A stretch of 64,000 nt of DNA. It comes from Phytopseudomonas seleniipraecipitans. Its GTDB lineage: Bacteria; Pseudomonadota; Gammaproteobacteria; Pseudomonadales; Pseudomonadaceae. The notes beneath the pieces were generated by a model. The model was not told the DNA's origin. It made no database searches and saw nothing but the letters and a program-made list of their open reading frames with translations. Every line of letters begins with the position of its first letter. Positions within the stretch are counted from its first letter, which is position 1. The stretch covers positions 293,005-357,004 of the forward strand of contig NZ_FNBM01000003.1 in assembly GCF_900102335.1 (NCBI RefSeq), written 5' to 3'. Shown piece by piece: positions 24,758 through 33,559 of this stretch. Position numbers and translations under genes: made by a program.

Positions 24758-27625
24758 ATGAACACGCAGTCGCACCGGCTCAAACGCTCCTCCACAGGCA
24801 CCCCGACACTGAGCAAGGCCGTCAGCCTGGGGCTGCTCAGCCTGTGCGCCGCGTTGCCCCTGGCCACCAGCCATGCCCAGGAAGCGGCCGAGCCGGCCAG
24901 CGCTTCGATGCAGCGCCAACACAGCTTCGATCTCGACGCCCAGCCCCTGGCCGACTCACTGATCGCCTTTGCCCAGCAAAGCGGCCTGCAGGTCAGCGTC
25001 GACCCGAGCCTGGTCGGGCACTTGCGCGGCAATGTCGTGCGCGGCCAGATGAGCAGCGAGCAGGCGCTGTCGCGATTGCTCGATGGCAGCAATGTCGGTT
25101 GGGATTATGAGCAGCAGGTGCTGACCTTTCACGCACTCAAATCCAGCCAGAATGCCATGGAGCTTGGCAACACCGTTGTCCTGGCAGCCGCCGACCAAAG
25201 CTTCATGGGCGAAACCGTCGTCGATCGTCGCGCCATCGAAGCATTTCCCGCCGCCAATGGCGATATCACCACGCTGTTGCAAATGCACCCCAGCGTGCAG
25301 TTCAGCAACACTCAACAAAGCTCGAGTACGCCTGGCGAAATCGACCCTGCGGACATCAGCATCAACGGCGCAGCGTTCTACCAGAACAGCTTCATGATTG
25401 ATGGCGTGGGAATCAATAACGACCTGGATCCTGGTCGCCATGAGTGGAGCACCATCGCCGATGCCCGGGGCACGCCCAGCCGTAGTCATGGCATTGCCCT
25501 AGACGCCGACTTGCTCGAAGAAGTGCGGGTCTACGACAGCAACGTGCCGGCTGAATATGGCGGATTTAATGGCGGCGTGATTAACGCAGTCACCCGCCGC
25601 CCGAGCGAGGACTTGCACGGCAAGCTATCGATGAGCATGAGCCGCTCAGCCTGGGCCAATTACCACATCAACGAAGAAGACCGCGAAGATTTTGAAAACT
25701 CCACCACCAGCCAGGAGCAGCCGGAGTTCGACAAATGGACCCTCAGGGGAACGCTGGAAGGTCATGTCACCGAAAACTTCGGCGCCCTTTTCAATTTCTC
25801 ACGCAAGCATTCCACCATTCCGCTCAACAGCTATAGCGATGGTTTCAACAGCACGGGTGACAAGAGTAAAAAAGACCAGACACGCCAGATCGACAACTTC
25901 CTCCTGAAGACCTATTGGCAAGTCAACGACCGCCTGCAGCTCGATGTATCGCTGACTCATGCGCCTCAGGAAAGTGAGTATTTCCGCGAAAACTCCAAGA
26001 ACTCGGACTTCGTCATTCTTCAAGGCGGCCAGCAGGCGGCTATCAAAGCCACTTGGTTCGGGGACGCGGCGAAATTCACCCACAATCTGGCGTACACCAA
26101 CCTGCAGAGCTCGCGCGACAGCGACAGCAATGTGAGCAAGCAATGGCGCTGGTCGAGTGAAAAGAACTGGGGCAATCCCCTTAGAGATACGAGCTTGAGC
26201 CGCGAAGGCAGTTTCGGCGATATCGAGCAACGCCAGAAAAGCATGACGTACACCTTCAAATCCGATTGGGAGCCGATTCAGGCGCTGGGAATTGAACACA
26301 ACTTCCAGGCAGGTCTGGAGTTGGCCTATCAACAGGCTAACTACAAACGGCCCGAAAGTGCGACCACGGCGGCTGGCCTGATCGCCACTGCGGCAGGCAG
26401 CAATAGCTGCAGCTTTGCCAGTGGCGAGCTGGACAGCGAGTACTGCTCTATCGGCACCAACGTATCAGGCACGCTTACTCGCCAATATTTCCGCAACCTG
26501 ACGCACTACAACGCAGGGGAAATATCCATGAATGAAAAGCGCTATGCCCTGTTCCTGCAGGACCGCATGCAGTGGGGGCGCCTGCAAGTACGTCCGGGCG
26601 TTCGTTTCGATGGCGATGACTACATGGAAAAGAAGACCATCGCTCCGCGCTTTTCCGCTGACTACGATCTGTTCGGCGACTCATCCACGGTGCTGACGAC
26701 AGGTTTCAACCGCTACTACGGACGCAGCATGTTCAAGTATCGCCTGGCGGATGGCCGCGAGTCCCTGGAATACCGGCAGTCACGCGCCACTGCATCAGGC
26801 ACAACGGTGAACGAGTTCGGCGCGATCACCAGAGGCGAGGCCGACAGCAGCTCATTCCGCAAAATCGACATCCCCTACAACGACGAATGGATGGTAGGTA
26901 TCGCACAACGCTGGCTGAACACCACCTTCGAGCTGAAGTACGTGCACCGCGATGGGCGCGACCAAGTTGTCAGGACACAGGGCGTGAACCTCGGACTGCC
27001 ACCTGGCGATGGCGTTGATGAAAGTATCGTTTACACCACCTATACCAATGCCGGCAGCAGCGAGACCGATGCAGTCTCCCTGGCGATTACTCCCGATGCC
27101 GAGTTGCGCCTGTTCGGCACCCGTTCGAGCATGCAATTCGCCGCAGACTGGACGCGTACTCGCAGTACCAACAACTCCAACTACGACGTCTCGTTCTCCC
27201 GTGATGAGCTGAACGATGAACTGGTGATGTACGACGGCAAGCTCATGCGCTTCAGCCAGTTGCCAGCGGCCAACTTCAACCGCCCATGGACAGCACGTAT
27301 AACCACCATTACCCATGTTCCTCAAGCAAACCTGACGCTGAGCAACTTCCTGCGCTACCGCGCTGGGTATGAGCAGATCGTGACGGACGGAACCATTGAG
27401 GTCGAGGGAGCTACCTACGACAACTACAGCTTCGGCGAGGTCAATGCTGCCTTCACTTGGGACCTGCGGGCCAAGTGGGAAATACCGGTAATTCGCGACC
27501 AGTCCGCCTTCGTCGCCGTGGATGTGAAGAACGTCCTGGATGAGGTCGCTGAGATCTATAGCAGCACTGGGTACAAGTACGAGATGGGCCGCCAATACTG
27601 GCTCGAAGTCGGCTACCAATTCTAA
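24758..27625 (+). CDS. TonB-dependent transducer/receptor with STN signalling domain (FusA/YddB-like cassette)
   Basis: About 955 residues. A signal peptide ends near SHA-QEAAE (residue 40). Residues about 55-127 form an STN (secretin/TonB short N-terminal) signalling domain (FDLDAQPLADSLIAFAQQSGLQV). A plug follows (about 150-285, with SINGAAFYQNSFMIDGVGIN) and then a beta-barrel ending in the outer-membrane signal EVGYQF. The STN domain marks it as a transducer acting through the adjacent FecR and FecI. The protease and YddA-like transporter genes directly downstream suggest a protein or peptide ligand, as in Fus ferredoxin uptake. Ligand and family assignment beyond TonB-dependent receptor are inference. 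Confidence 0.93.
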   Translation: MNTQSHRLKRSSTGTPTLSKAVSLGLLSLCAALPLATSHAQEAAEPASASMQRQHSFDLDAQPLADSLIAFAQQSGLQVSVDPSLVGHLRGNVVRGQMSSEQALSRLLDGSNVGWDYEQQVLTFHALKSSQNAMELGNTVVLAAADQSFMGETVVDRRAIEAFPAANGDITTLLQMHPSVQFSNTQQSSSTPGEIDPADISINGAAFYQNSFMIDGVGINNDLDPGRHEWSTIADARGTPSRSHGIALDADLLEEVRVYDSNVPAEYGGFNGGVINAVTRRPSEDLHGKLSMSMSRSAWANYHINEEDREDFENSTTSQEQPEFDKWTLRGTLEGHVTENFGALFNFSRKHSTIPLNSYSDGFNSTGDKSKKDQTRQIDNFLLKTYWQVNDRLQLDVSLTHAPQESEYFRENSKNSDFVILQGGQQAAIKATWFGDAAKFTHNLAYTNLQSSRDSDSNVSKQWRWSSEKNWGNPLRDTSLSREGSFGDIEQRQKSMTYTFKSDWEPIQALGIEHNFQAGLELAYQQANYKRPESATTAAGLIATAAGSNSCSFASGELDSEYCSIGTNVSGTLTRQYFRNLTHYNAGEISMNEKRYALFLQDRMQWGRLQVRPGVRFDGDDYMEKKTIAPRFSADYDLFGDSSTVLTTGFNRYYGRSMFKYRLADGRESLEYRQSRATASGTTVNEFGAITRGEADSSSFRKIDIPYNDEWMVGIAQRWLNTTFELKYVHRDGRDQVVRTQGVNLGLPPGDGVDESIVYTTYTNAGSSETDAVSLAITPDAELRLFGTRSSMQFAADWTRTRSTNNSNYDVSFSRDELNDELVMYDGKLMRFSQLPAANFNRPWTARITTITHVPQANLTLSNFLRYRAGYEQIVTDGTIEVEGATYDNYSFGEVNAAFTWDLRAKWEIPVIRDQSAFVAVDVKNVLDEVAEIYSSTGYKYEMGRQYWLEVGYQF

Positions 27626-27637
27626 AAGGCGCGCGCC

Positions 27638-30424
27638 ATGCATCCCGTGAGAGTCCTCTTCACGGCACTGGCAGCGCTGCTGCTCGGTGCCTGTGCCCAT
27701 TTGCCCGCAGGCGACACGCCACTGCAATGGCACCCCATCGTCACACGTGGCGAGCTGCCCAACGGCCTGCGCTACAACCTGATCTCCGTGGACACGCAGA
27801 AAGGCCGTCTGGATATGCGCCTGACGGTGCATGCCGGCTCGGTGGATGAGGCCGACGATCAGGTCGGCGTCGCCCATATGCTCGAACACCTGGCCTTCTA
27901 CAGCCACGGCGGCGATGCCCTGGACGTGCGCCAGCGCCTGCAAAAAGCCGGCTGGCTGCAAGGCCGTCACTTCAACGCGGTGACCAATTACGAGCGCACC
28001 CAATACCTGATGAGCCCGCCTGGCGGTACCGCCAGTGCCGATCTTTCGTTGAAGGCGCTGGCCACGATGGCCTTTGCCGGCGATTTCACGGCGGACGATC
28101 TGCAGCGCGAGCGGCCCATCGTCATCGAAGAATGGCGTGGTGGCCTGGGAGTCGCGCAGCGCATGAACGCCAAACGCGCCGCCGCACAGCGCACCGGCTC
28201 GCGTTATCCGGCGCATCGCACCATCGGCAACCGCAAGGCCATCGAGCACGCGCAGTTGGCGGCGCTGCAGGCGTTCCAGCAGCGCTGGTACCTGCCAAAC
28301 AACATGGTGCTGAATGTCGTCGGCGACTTCGATCCCCAGCAGATGGCCACGCAGATCGAACGTCATTTCGGCACGGCGCAACGGGGCGAGCGCCCCTCGC
28401 GCGAACACCTCGAACTGCCGCTGGACGACAAGCTGAAAGTCTTCCGCGTGCAGGACAGCCAGAGCGGCAGCAACCAGGTCGCTCTGCTGATGCGTTTCCA
28501 GCAGGTGGATATTCGCGAACAGACGCTCGCCGGTGGACGTGACCGACTGCTGGACCGCCTGGCACTCACCGCTCTATCGCGGCAACTGCGCCGCCAGCCA
28601 CTGGACGAAGGGATTGGCAGCCTGACGGCGGTGAAAACCCAGATCGGCAGACGCACCGGCGTGCTGGCGGTGGCCGCCAGCGTCAAAGGCCAACACCACG
28701 AGCAAGCGCTACAGACCCTGCTGCGCGAGCTGGAACGGCTGCGCCAGCATGGCTTGTACGACGAGGACGTGGCCGCCGTGAAAGAAGAGGTACGGCAGAT
28801 CGCCGAGCGCATGCTGGCGAAGCCGACGCCACGGGACTTCGACGCCTGGGTGCGGCAGCTCAACGATGCCACCGTGGGCGAGCGCATGCTGCAGGACCCC
28901 GAGGCCATCGCGCGCAATACCCTGGTCAATCTGAGCAGCATCAGCAAACGCGAGCTGCAGCGGCGCATCGTCAGCTGGCTCGACAGCCCGGATCGGGTGC
29001 TGCAACTCAGTGCGCCAGGCGGCGTGCAGCTGATACTGCCTGATACCAAGGGCGTCGAGCAGCAGATACGACACCTGGCAGATGGCCGCCTGGAAGCCCC
29101 TGCAGCTCCCGCCATCCCGCAACAAATAGCCATTCCCGACCTACGGAGCAACACGCCGCAGGGCAGCATCGAAACACGTCGCAGCTTCACCCGTGAGAAG
29201 GTCGAGCATTGGCAATTGAGCAACGGCGACCGCCTGGTGTGGCTGCGTACCAAGGGCGCTGATGGCAAGGCGCAGCTGCGCGTCGATTCCAGCGCCGGCT
29301 TCCTGCACCAGGGCGCCCAGTCCTGGCGCGCGCAGATCGCCAATCAACTGGCCCTGCAAATGCCCCCGCACGGCTGGAGCGATGAACAGCTCAACGCCTG
29401 GAAAAAACGCGAAGCCGTGCAACTGTCCTTCACTCAAGGCCCGCAACGCCTCGAAGCCCAAGGCAATGCAGCGTTGGACAAGCTAGGCAGCCTGCTGGCG
29501 CTTTATCAGGCGCAGCAGGTCCGTCGCGACCTGGATGAGAAGGCCTACCGCGAGAGCCTGGCCGATCTGCGCGAAAGCCTGTTGCGCCGGCGAGATAACG
29601 TGCGCAGCGAACAGGACGCTACCTGGCGAAGCGTCAAGCAGGGCCACGATGACTGGCTGCAACCCACCGCCCAGGAACTCGACGCCCTGAGTCGCTCCAC
29701 GCTGGAAGCGCAATGGCGCCGCCAGGCTGCTGCGCCAGTGACCTACTACCTGATGGCCGACCTGCCCGAGCACGAGCTGCAAATGCTGGTCAATCGCTAC
29801 TTGGCGGGGATCCCGCGTGGCGAGCCGCTGATGATCACGGCCAAGCCACGCCAACCTGGTCAACGCCAGGCCACCCTGGCCATCGCTCGCGAGCCACGCG
29901 CCAGCCTTTACGCGGGCAGCTTCCAGCCCCATCCATGGAACCCGGCGGATGCTGCCCGGGTGGCGGCGTTGCGCGAGATCGCCAACGGCCTGCTGAAACA
30001 ACGCCTGCGCGGCGAAGCCGCTGGCATCTACAGCCTGCAGTTCGACAGCGAACTGAGCCCGGAACACCAACGCATCGACAGCGAGCTGCGCTTCACCAGC
30101 GACCCGCAACGCGCCGACGAGCTCTGGCAGCTGGCTCGCCAGACCCTGTCCGCCTTGCCCGATAGCATCGACGACAAGCGTGTGGCGGCGCTGCGCCGCG
30201 AACTGACCCACCAGGAAGCGCTGCGCGTAAAAGATCCGGCCACCCAGTTCAATCGCCTAGTTCTCAGCGAGCGCGCCTGGCACGACCCACGCTACCTCAG
30301 CGAGCAACATCGATTGCCGGCAGCCCTCGAGCCCAAGGCCCTGAAGCGCCTGGCTCGCCAGGTATTTCCAGAAGGCAACGAAGTACGCCTGCAGGTGCTG
30401 CCCGCGCAGGACGTCGGCTTATGA
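27638..30424 (+). CDS. M16-family zinc protease, predicted lipoprotein (PqqL/FusC-like)
   Basis: The 928-residue protein has a lipobox LLLGAC with Cys19, so it is probably a lipid-anchored periplasmic protein. The first peptidase unit carries the inverted zinc motif HMLEH (His80, Glu83, His84) and the distal ERPIVIEEW glutamate near residues 164-165, so it should be catalytically active. The second half (from about residue 500) is the usual inactive-type M16 repeat, giving the clamshell of PqqL and FusC. In Fus systems this protease cleaves imported ferredoxin to release iron. It starts 12 bases after the receptor and overlaps the ABC gene by ATGA. Confidence 0.93.
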   Translation: MHPVRVLFTALAALLLGACAHLPAGDTPLQWHPIVTRGELPNGLRYNLISVDTQKGRLDMRLTVHAGSVDEADDQVGVAHMLEHLAFYSHGGDALDVRQRLQKAGWLQGRHFNAVTNYERTQYLMSPPGGTASADLSLKALATMAFAGDFTADDLQRERPIVIEEWRGGLGVAQRMNAKRAAAQRTGSRYPAHRTIGNRKAIEHAQLAALQAFQQRWYLPNNMVLNVVGDFDPQQMATQIERHFGTAQRGERPSREHLELPLDDKLKVFRVQDSQSGSNQVALLMRFQQVDIREQTLAGGRDRLLDRLALTALSRQLRRQPLDEGIGSLTAVKTQIGRRTGVLAVAASVKGQHHEQALQTLLRELERLRQHGLYDEDVAAVKEEVRQIAERMLAKPTPRDFDAWVRQLNDATVGERMLQDPEAIARNTLVNLSSISKRELQRRIVSWLDSPDRVLQLSAPGGVQLILPDTKGVEQQIRHLADGRLEAPAAPAIPQQIAIPDLRSNTPQGSIETRRSFTREKVEHWQLSNGDRLVWLRTKGADGKAQLRVDSSAGFLHQGAQSWRAQIANQLALQMPPHGWSDEQLNAWKKREAVQLSFTQGPQRLEAQGNAALDKLGSLLALYQAQQVRRDLDEKAYRESLADLRESLLRRRDNVRSEQDATWRSVKQGHDDWLQPTAQELDALSRSTLEAQWRRQAAAPVTYYLMADLPEHELQMLVNRYLAGIPRGEPLMITAKPRQPGQRQATLAIAREPRASLYAGSFQPHPWNPADAARVAALREIANGLLKQRLRGEAAGIYSLQFDSELSPEHQRIDSELRFTSDPQRADELWQLARQTLSALPDSIDDKRVAALRRELTHQEALRVKDPATQFNRLVLSERAWHDPRYLSEQHRLPAALEPKALKRLARQVFPEGNEVRLQVLPAQDVGL

Positions 30425-32112
30425 AGACACTGCGGTTGTTCTTCAACCTATCGCGTCCATTCTGGGCCAGCCGCGCCGGCTGGCCGGGCTGGCTGCTGTT
30501 GGCGTCGATATTCGCCATGGGCGTCGGCATCGTCCAGGTCAACTTCTACATCAACGCCTGGAGCAAGACGTTCTACGACACCCTGGCGACCTTCGACGGC
30601 AGTGCGCTGCTCGATCTCATGGGTAGCTATGCACTGGCCATCGGAGCACTGATCCTGGTGATCGTTTCGAAGAACTGGCTGACCAAAGCGCTGATCCTGC
30701 GCTGGCGCCAGCATCTCAACGATCACATGCTCGACCGCTGGCTGGGTGAGCGTCGCTACTACCGGCTGGGGCTGAGCGGCGAGCCGGATCATCCCGATCA
30801 GCGGATCGCCGAGGACGTGCATTTGCTGACCGACAAGACCGTCGGCCTGGTCGTTTCGCTGTTCATCAACACCCTGCAGATCGGCGCCTTCGTCAGCGTG
30901 CTCTGGCAGCTCTCGGGCACCCAGACCTTCACCCTCGGCGATTACAGCGTCACCCTGGATGGCTACCTGGTCTGGGCCGTGGTGATCTACACCCTGATCG
31001 GCACCCTGGTCACCCATTGGCTGGGCCAGCCGCTGCACGATCTCAACTATGAACGGCAACGCAGCGAGGCGGCCTTTCGAACAGATCTATTACGCAAACG
31101 CGAGCATGCCGAGCAGATCGCCCTGTACGGCGGCGAGCATGCCGAGCGACAGAGCCTGGCCCTGCGCTTCACTGCTATAGCCGAAAACTGGCGCGGCCTG
31201 ATGCGCCGGGAGCTGAAACTTGGCACATTCACCGTCGGTTATGACCGCATCAGCAACATAGTGCCGGTATTCATCGCCCTGCCCGCGTTCCTGGCCAAGA
31301 CCATCACCTTGGGCGGGTTGATGCAGATCCGTACGGCTTTCGGCGCCGTGCACGGTTCACTGAGCTGGCTCATCTACTCCTACCGCACACTGATGGAGTG
31401 GAGCGCCACGGTACAGCGCCTCGGCCAGTTCCAGCAGGCCATGGAAGGGCTGCCGGCGGTCGAGCTCGAGCATGGCGAAACGCTCAACACCTGCGGGCTG
31501 GATGTGCTGCGCCCCAACGGCGAGCCGCTGCTGTGCGGATTGGCGTTGCATGCCCAGCCTGGGGAATGGCTGCGCCTGGCGGGCGCCAGCGGCCTGGGCA
31601 AGACCACCTTGCTGCGTACCCTGATGGGTCTGTGGCCTCATCATCGCGGCAGCTGGCAGCTACCGGGCGGACGCAGCCTGCTGCTGCCGCAAAAACCTTA
31701 CCTGGCCGGCGGTCGCCTGGATGAGTTGCTGGCCTATCCGGCTACGCAGACGCCAGGCGGCCTTGAGCTGATCGGCGCACTCAAGGATGTGGGCCTCGAT
31801 CATCTCGCCGATCAGCTGGACAGGGACGCCGAGTGGAGCCGGGAACTCTCCGGTGGCGAGCAGCAGCGCCTGGCGCTGGCCCGCGCCCTGCTCTATCGCC
31901 CGAGCACCCTGTACCTCGACGAAGCCACCAATCAACTCGACGAGCAGGCAGCCTGCCAATTGCTCGAGCGCCTGCGCATGCGCCTGCCCGACTGCACGCT
32001 GATAGGCGTCAGCCACCAGCCAGCGGTGCAGCGCCTGTTCGAGCGCAGCATTGATCTTCAGGAGTGTGGAGCGGCATGCAGGCCGGTAACGCTGGAGCTC
32101 GCGACGGCCTGA
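30421..32112 (+). CDS. YddA/SbmA-type ABC transporter, permease fused to ATPase (FusD-like)
   Basis: The 563-residue protein has an N-terminal membrane domain of the SbmA/BacA-type ABC family (about five or six helices to residue 300, with NFYINAWSKTFYDTL, LRWRQHLNDHMLDRWL and DQRIAEDVHLLT) and a C-terminal ATPase domain. The ATPase has Walker A GASGLGKTT near residue 387, signature LSGGEQQRLALARAL near 476 and Walker B TLYLDEAT near 496. YddA/FusD homologues are linked to PqqL/FusC proteases and are thought to move peptide products across the inner membrane. Translation is coupled to the protease gene. Confidence 0.92.
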   Translation: MKTLRLFFNLSRPFWASRAGWPGWLLLASIFAMGVGIVQVNFYINAWSKTFYDTLATFDGSALLDLMGSYALAIGALILVIVSKNWLTKALILRWRQHLNDHMLDRWLGERRYYRLGLSGEPDHPDQRIAEDVHLLTDKTVGLVVSLFINTLQIGAFVSVLWQLSGTQTFTLGDYSVTLDGYLVWAVVIYTLIGTLVTHWLGQPLHDLNYERQRSEAAFRTDLLRKREHAEQIALYGGEHAERQSLALRFTAIAENWRGLMRRELKLGTFTVGYDRISNIVPVFIALPAFLAKTITLGGLMQIRTAFGAVHGSLSWLIYSYRTLMEWSATVQRLGQFQQAMEGLPAVELEHGETLNTCGLDVLRPNGEPLLCGLALHAQPGEWLRLAGASGLGKTTLLRTLMGLWPHHRGSWQLPGGRSLLLPQKPYLAGGRLDELLAYPATQTPGGLELIGALKDVGLDHLADQLDRDAEWSRELSGGEQQRLALARALLYRPSTLYLDEATNQLDEQAACQLLERLRMRLPDCTLIGVSHQPAVQRLFERSIDLQECGAACRPVTLELATA

Positions 32113-32188
32113 GCAGACTCCCGGGGCGCGGCGATCGACCCGGGATACGCAGCACTGACTTCTTGCGAGTCAGGCGAAGCGGGCCGTC

Positions 32189-32596
32189 TTAACGGGCGTA
32201 TTCACCTGCCGCTTCCGGCTGATATTCCACCGCCAGCAGCGTCAGTTTAAGCTGCTTGCCGCCGGGCGCGGGCCAGTCGATGTGCTGGCCGACGCTCAAA
32301 CCCAGCAGTGCAGTGCCCATTGGCGCGAGTACCGAGACTTTACCTTCCCCGCCAGCATCCTGAGGATAAACCAGGGTCAGGTGGTAGTCCTTGCCACTGC
32401 TCTCCTCACGGCAATGCACGCGCGAGTTCATGGTGACCACGCCCGCCGGAACCTGATCGTGGCCAACCACTTCGGCGCGGTCCAGCTCGGCCTGCAAGGC
32501 TTCGGCTGTAGGGCCAAAATCATCGAGGCTGTCGAGCAATTGCTCAAGACGCTGTAGATCAAGACGGGTAATGGTGATGTTCGGTGTGCTGGCCAT
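32189..32596 (-). CDS. rnk: Rnk, nucleoside diphosphate kinase regulator
   Basis: About 135 residues with the Rnk N-terminal helical part (ITRLDLQRLEQLLDSL) and a GreA/GreB-like C-terminal domain (VVTMNSRV.. LVYP.. VSVLAPMGTALLGLSVGQ.IDWP). Rnk resembles transcript cleavage factors and affects nucleoside diphosphate kinase and alginate levels in P. aeruginosa. The start MASTPNITITR at 32596 is taken from the family; AAGGAG lies about 14 bases before it, a little far. A terminator hairpin sits only 38 bases upstream of the start. Confidence 0.92.
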   Translation of the reverse strand: MASTPNITITRLDLQRLEQLLDSLDDFGPTAEALQAELDRAEVVGHDQVPAGVVTMNSRVHCREESSGKDYHLTLVYPQDAGGEGKVSVLAPMGTALLGLSVGQHIDWPAPGGKQLKLTLLAVEYQPEAAGEYAR

Positions 32597-32620
32597 GGTG
32601 CGGGCATATCTCCTTTGCTG

Positions 32621-32663
32621 GACGCCAAAAAAGCAAAACCCCATCGAGACGACGGGGTTTTTA
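32621..32663 (-). terminator. Terminator (or rnk leader attenuator) after the cyaY-DUF1289 genes
   Basis: AAAACCCC (32635-32642) pairs with GGGGTTTT (32654-32661). On the minus strand the stem is followed by TTTTGCTTTTTT. It lies after the cyaY/DUF1289 pair and 38 bases before the rnk start. Confidence 0.85.
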
Positions 32664-32713
32664 CACAGGTTGAGTCGACCGTAACACAGCCACTCAAATA
32701 AACAAGAGCAGGC

Positions 32714-32920
32714 CTATCCGCTCGCCAGGCGACCCTCGGCAAGTGCCCTGATCGCCAGCCGCCGACCATCATCGGCACCGCTCCACTCGAGAATTTCCGC
32801 CAACAGGCGCCCGCACCCCAGGCACCGGTCAGCATCGTTCAGGCAACAGCGTCGCTGGCAGGGCGAAGCGACCGGCACTGAAGCCGACGGCGCCTCGCAC
32901 ACGGCAATCTCAGATTTCAT
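32714..32920 (-). CDS. DUF1289 small cysteine-rich protein
   Basis: A 68-residue protein with the DUF1289 pattern SPC...CCL....RCLGCGRLLAEI.EW. The four or five cysteines may bind a metal or Fe-S cluster. The ATG at 32920 lies inside the last codons of cyaY (11-base overlap), giving MKSEIAVCEAP; a longer frame through cyaY was rejected. It is co-transcribed with frataxin, which fits an iron-related role, but none is proven. Confidence 0.75.
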   Translation of the reverse strand: MKSEIAVCEAPSASVPVASPCQRRCCLNDADRCLGCGRLLAEILEWSGADDGRRLAIRALAEGRLASG

Positions 32921-33242
32921 CGAACTCAAGGCTGGCGCCGGACTGCTCAAGAACGATGCGCTCGAGCATTTCGCTGAGCAGCTCGTCGGTGCTGTCGCAG
33001 ATCCAGCGCTGGTTGTCTTCGTCATAATCGAAATGGAAACCACCGGAGCGGGCGGCCAGCCACAGCTGACGCAGAGCCGGTTGACGGCTGAAGATCAGCT
33101 GCGAGCCGTTGGCAAAGCGCGCTGTCAGCACGCCCGCGGAGTTCTCCAGATCGAGATCCAGATCGCTGTCATCGAAGATGTCTTCCAGCGCTTGCTGTAC
33201 GGTATCGACCAGGTCGTGGAAGCGGGCTTCGGTCAAACTCAT
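32910..33242 (-). CDS. cyaY: CyaY, bacterial frataxin
   Basis: The 110-residue protein has the frataxin pattern: MSLTEARFHDLVDTVQQALEDI, an acidic ridge (DDSDLDLDLEN) for iron binding, and GSQLIFSRQPALRQLWLAARSGGFHFDY. Frataxin binds iron and modulates Fe-S cluster assembly on the Isc system. GAGG lies eight bases ahead of the ATG. It is divergent to the lptM-lysA-dapF operon. Confidence 0.95.
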   Translation of the reverse strand: MSLTEARFHDLVDTVQQALEDIFDDSDLDLDLENSAGVLTARFANGSQLIFSRQPALRQLWLAARSGGFHFDYDEDNQRWICDSTDELLSEMLERIVLEQSGASLEFDEI

Positions 33243-33383
33243 TGCACTTACCTCATGAAAGATTCAGCAGCATCGTACGCAAAAGAAAGCATCGCCGCGC
33301 TCTGTTCGGTGCAGCTCAGCGTACCAGAGCAAAGCCCCGCCGGACGGGAACCCCGCCGCATAGGCAACATGCCGGGGGGTCGG

Positions 33384-33389
33384 TATACT
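33384..33389 (+). promoter_or_regulatory. Putative -10 element of the lptM-lysA-dapF operon
   Basis: TATACT sits 36 bases before the lptM start, in the context GGTATACTCCGG. A good -35 is not visible at the usual spacing. Confidence 0.45.
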
Positions 33390-33424
33390 CCGGTGCAATT
33401 ATGCTTTATTACAAGGATTTGACC

Positions 33425-33550
33425 ATGAAGCGGCTGTTCACTGCCCTCATCGCGCTTGTCGCCGTTACCACCCTGCTCAGCGGCTGTGGCCAGAAAGGCC
33501 CCCTGTATCTGCCGGATGATACTCAGTCTGCACCTGCGCAAGATCAATAA
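33425..33550 (+). CDS. lptM: LptM/LppL (YifL-like) small lipoprotein
   Basis: The 41-residue precursor MKRLFTALIALVAVTTLLSGC... has a lipobox LLSGC with Cys20, followed by the invariant GQKGPLYLPDD of the LptM/YifL family. In E. coli LptM assists folding of the LptD-LptE LPS transporter in the outer membrane; in Pseudomonas it was earlier called LppL. AAGGA precedes the ATG. It heads the lysA-dapF cluster, ending nine bases before lysA, its conserved place. Confidence 0.92.
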   Translation: MKRLFTALIALVAVTTLLSGCGQKGPLYLPDDTQSAPAQDQ

Positions 33551-33559
33551 GGACGGCTC

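Noticed and set aside
26852..28408. 518-codon open frame antisense to the receptor and protease genes
   Set aside because: It mirrors codon bias of the plus-strand genes, has no ribosome site and its product shows no recognisable domain; high GC at third positions commonly opens such frames.
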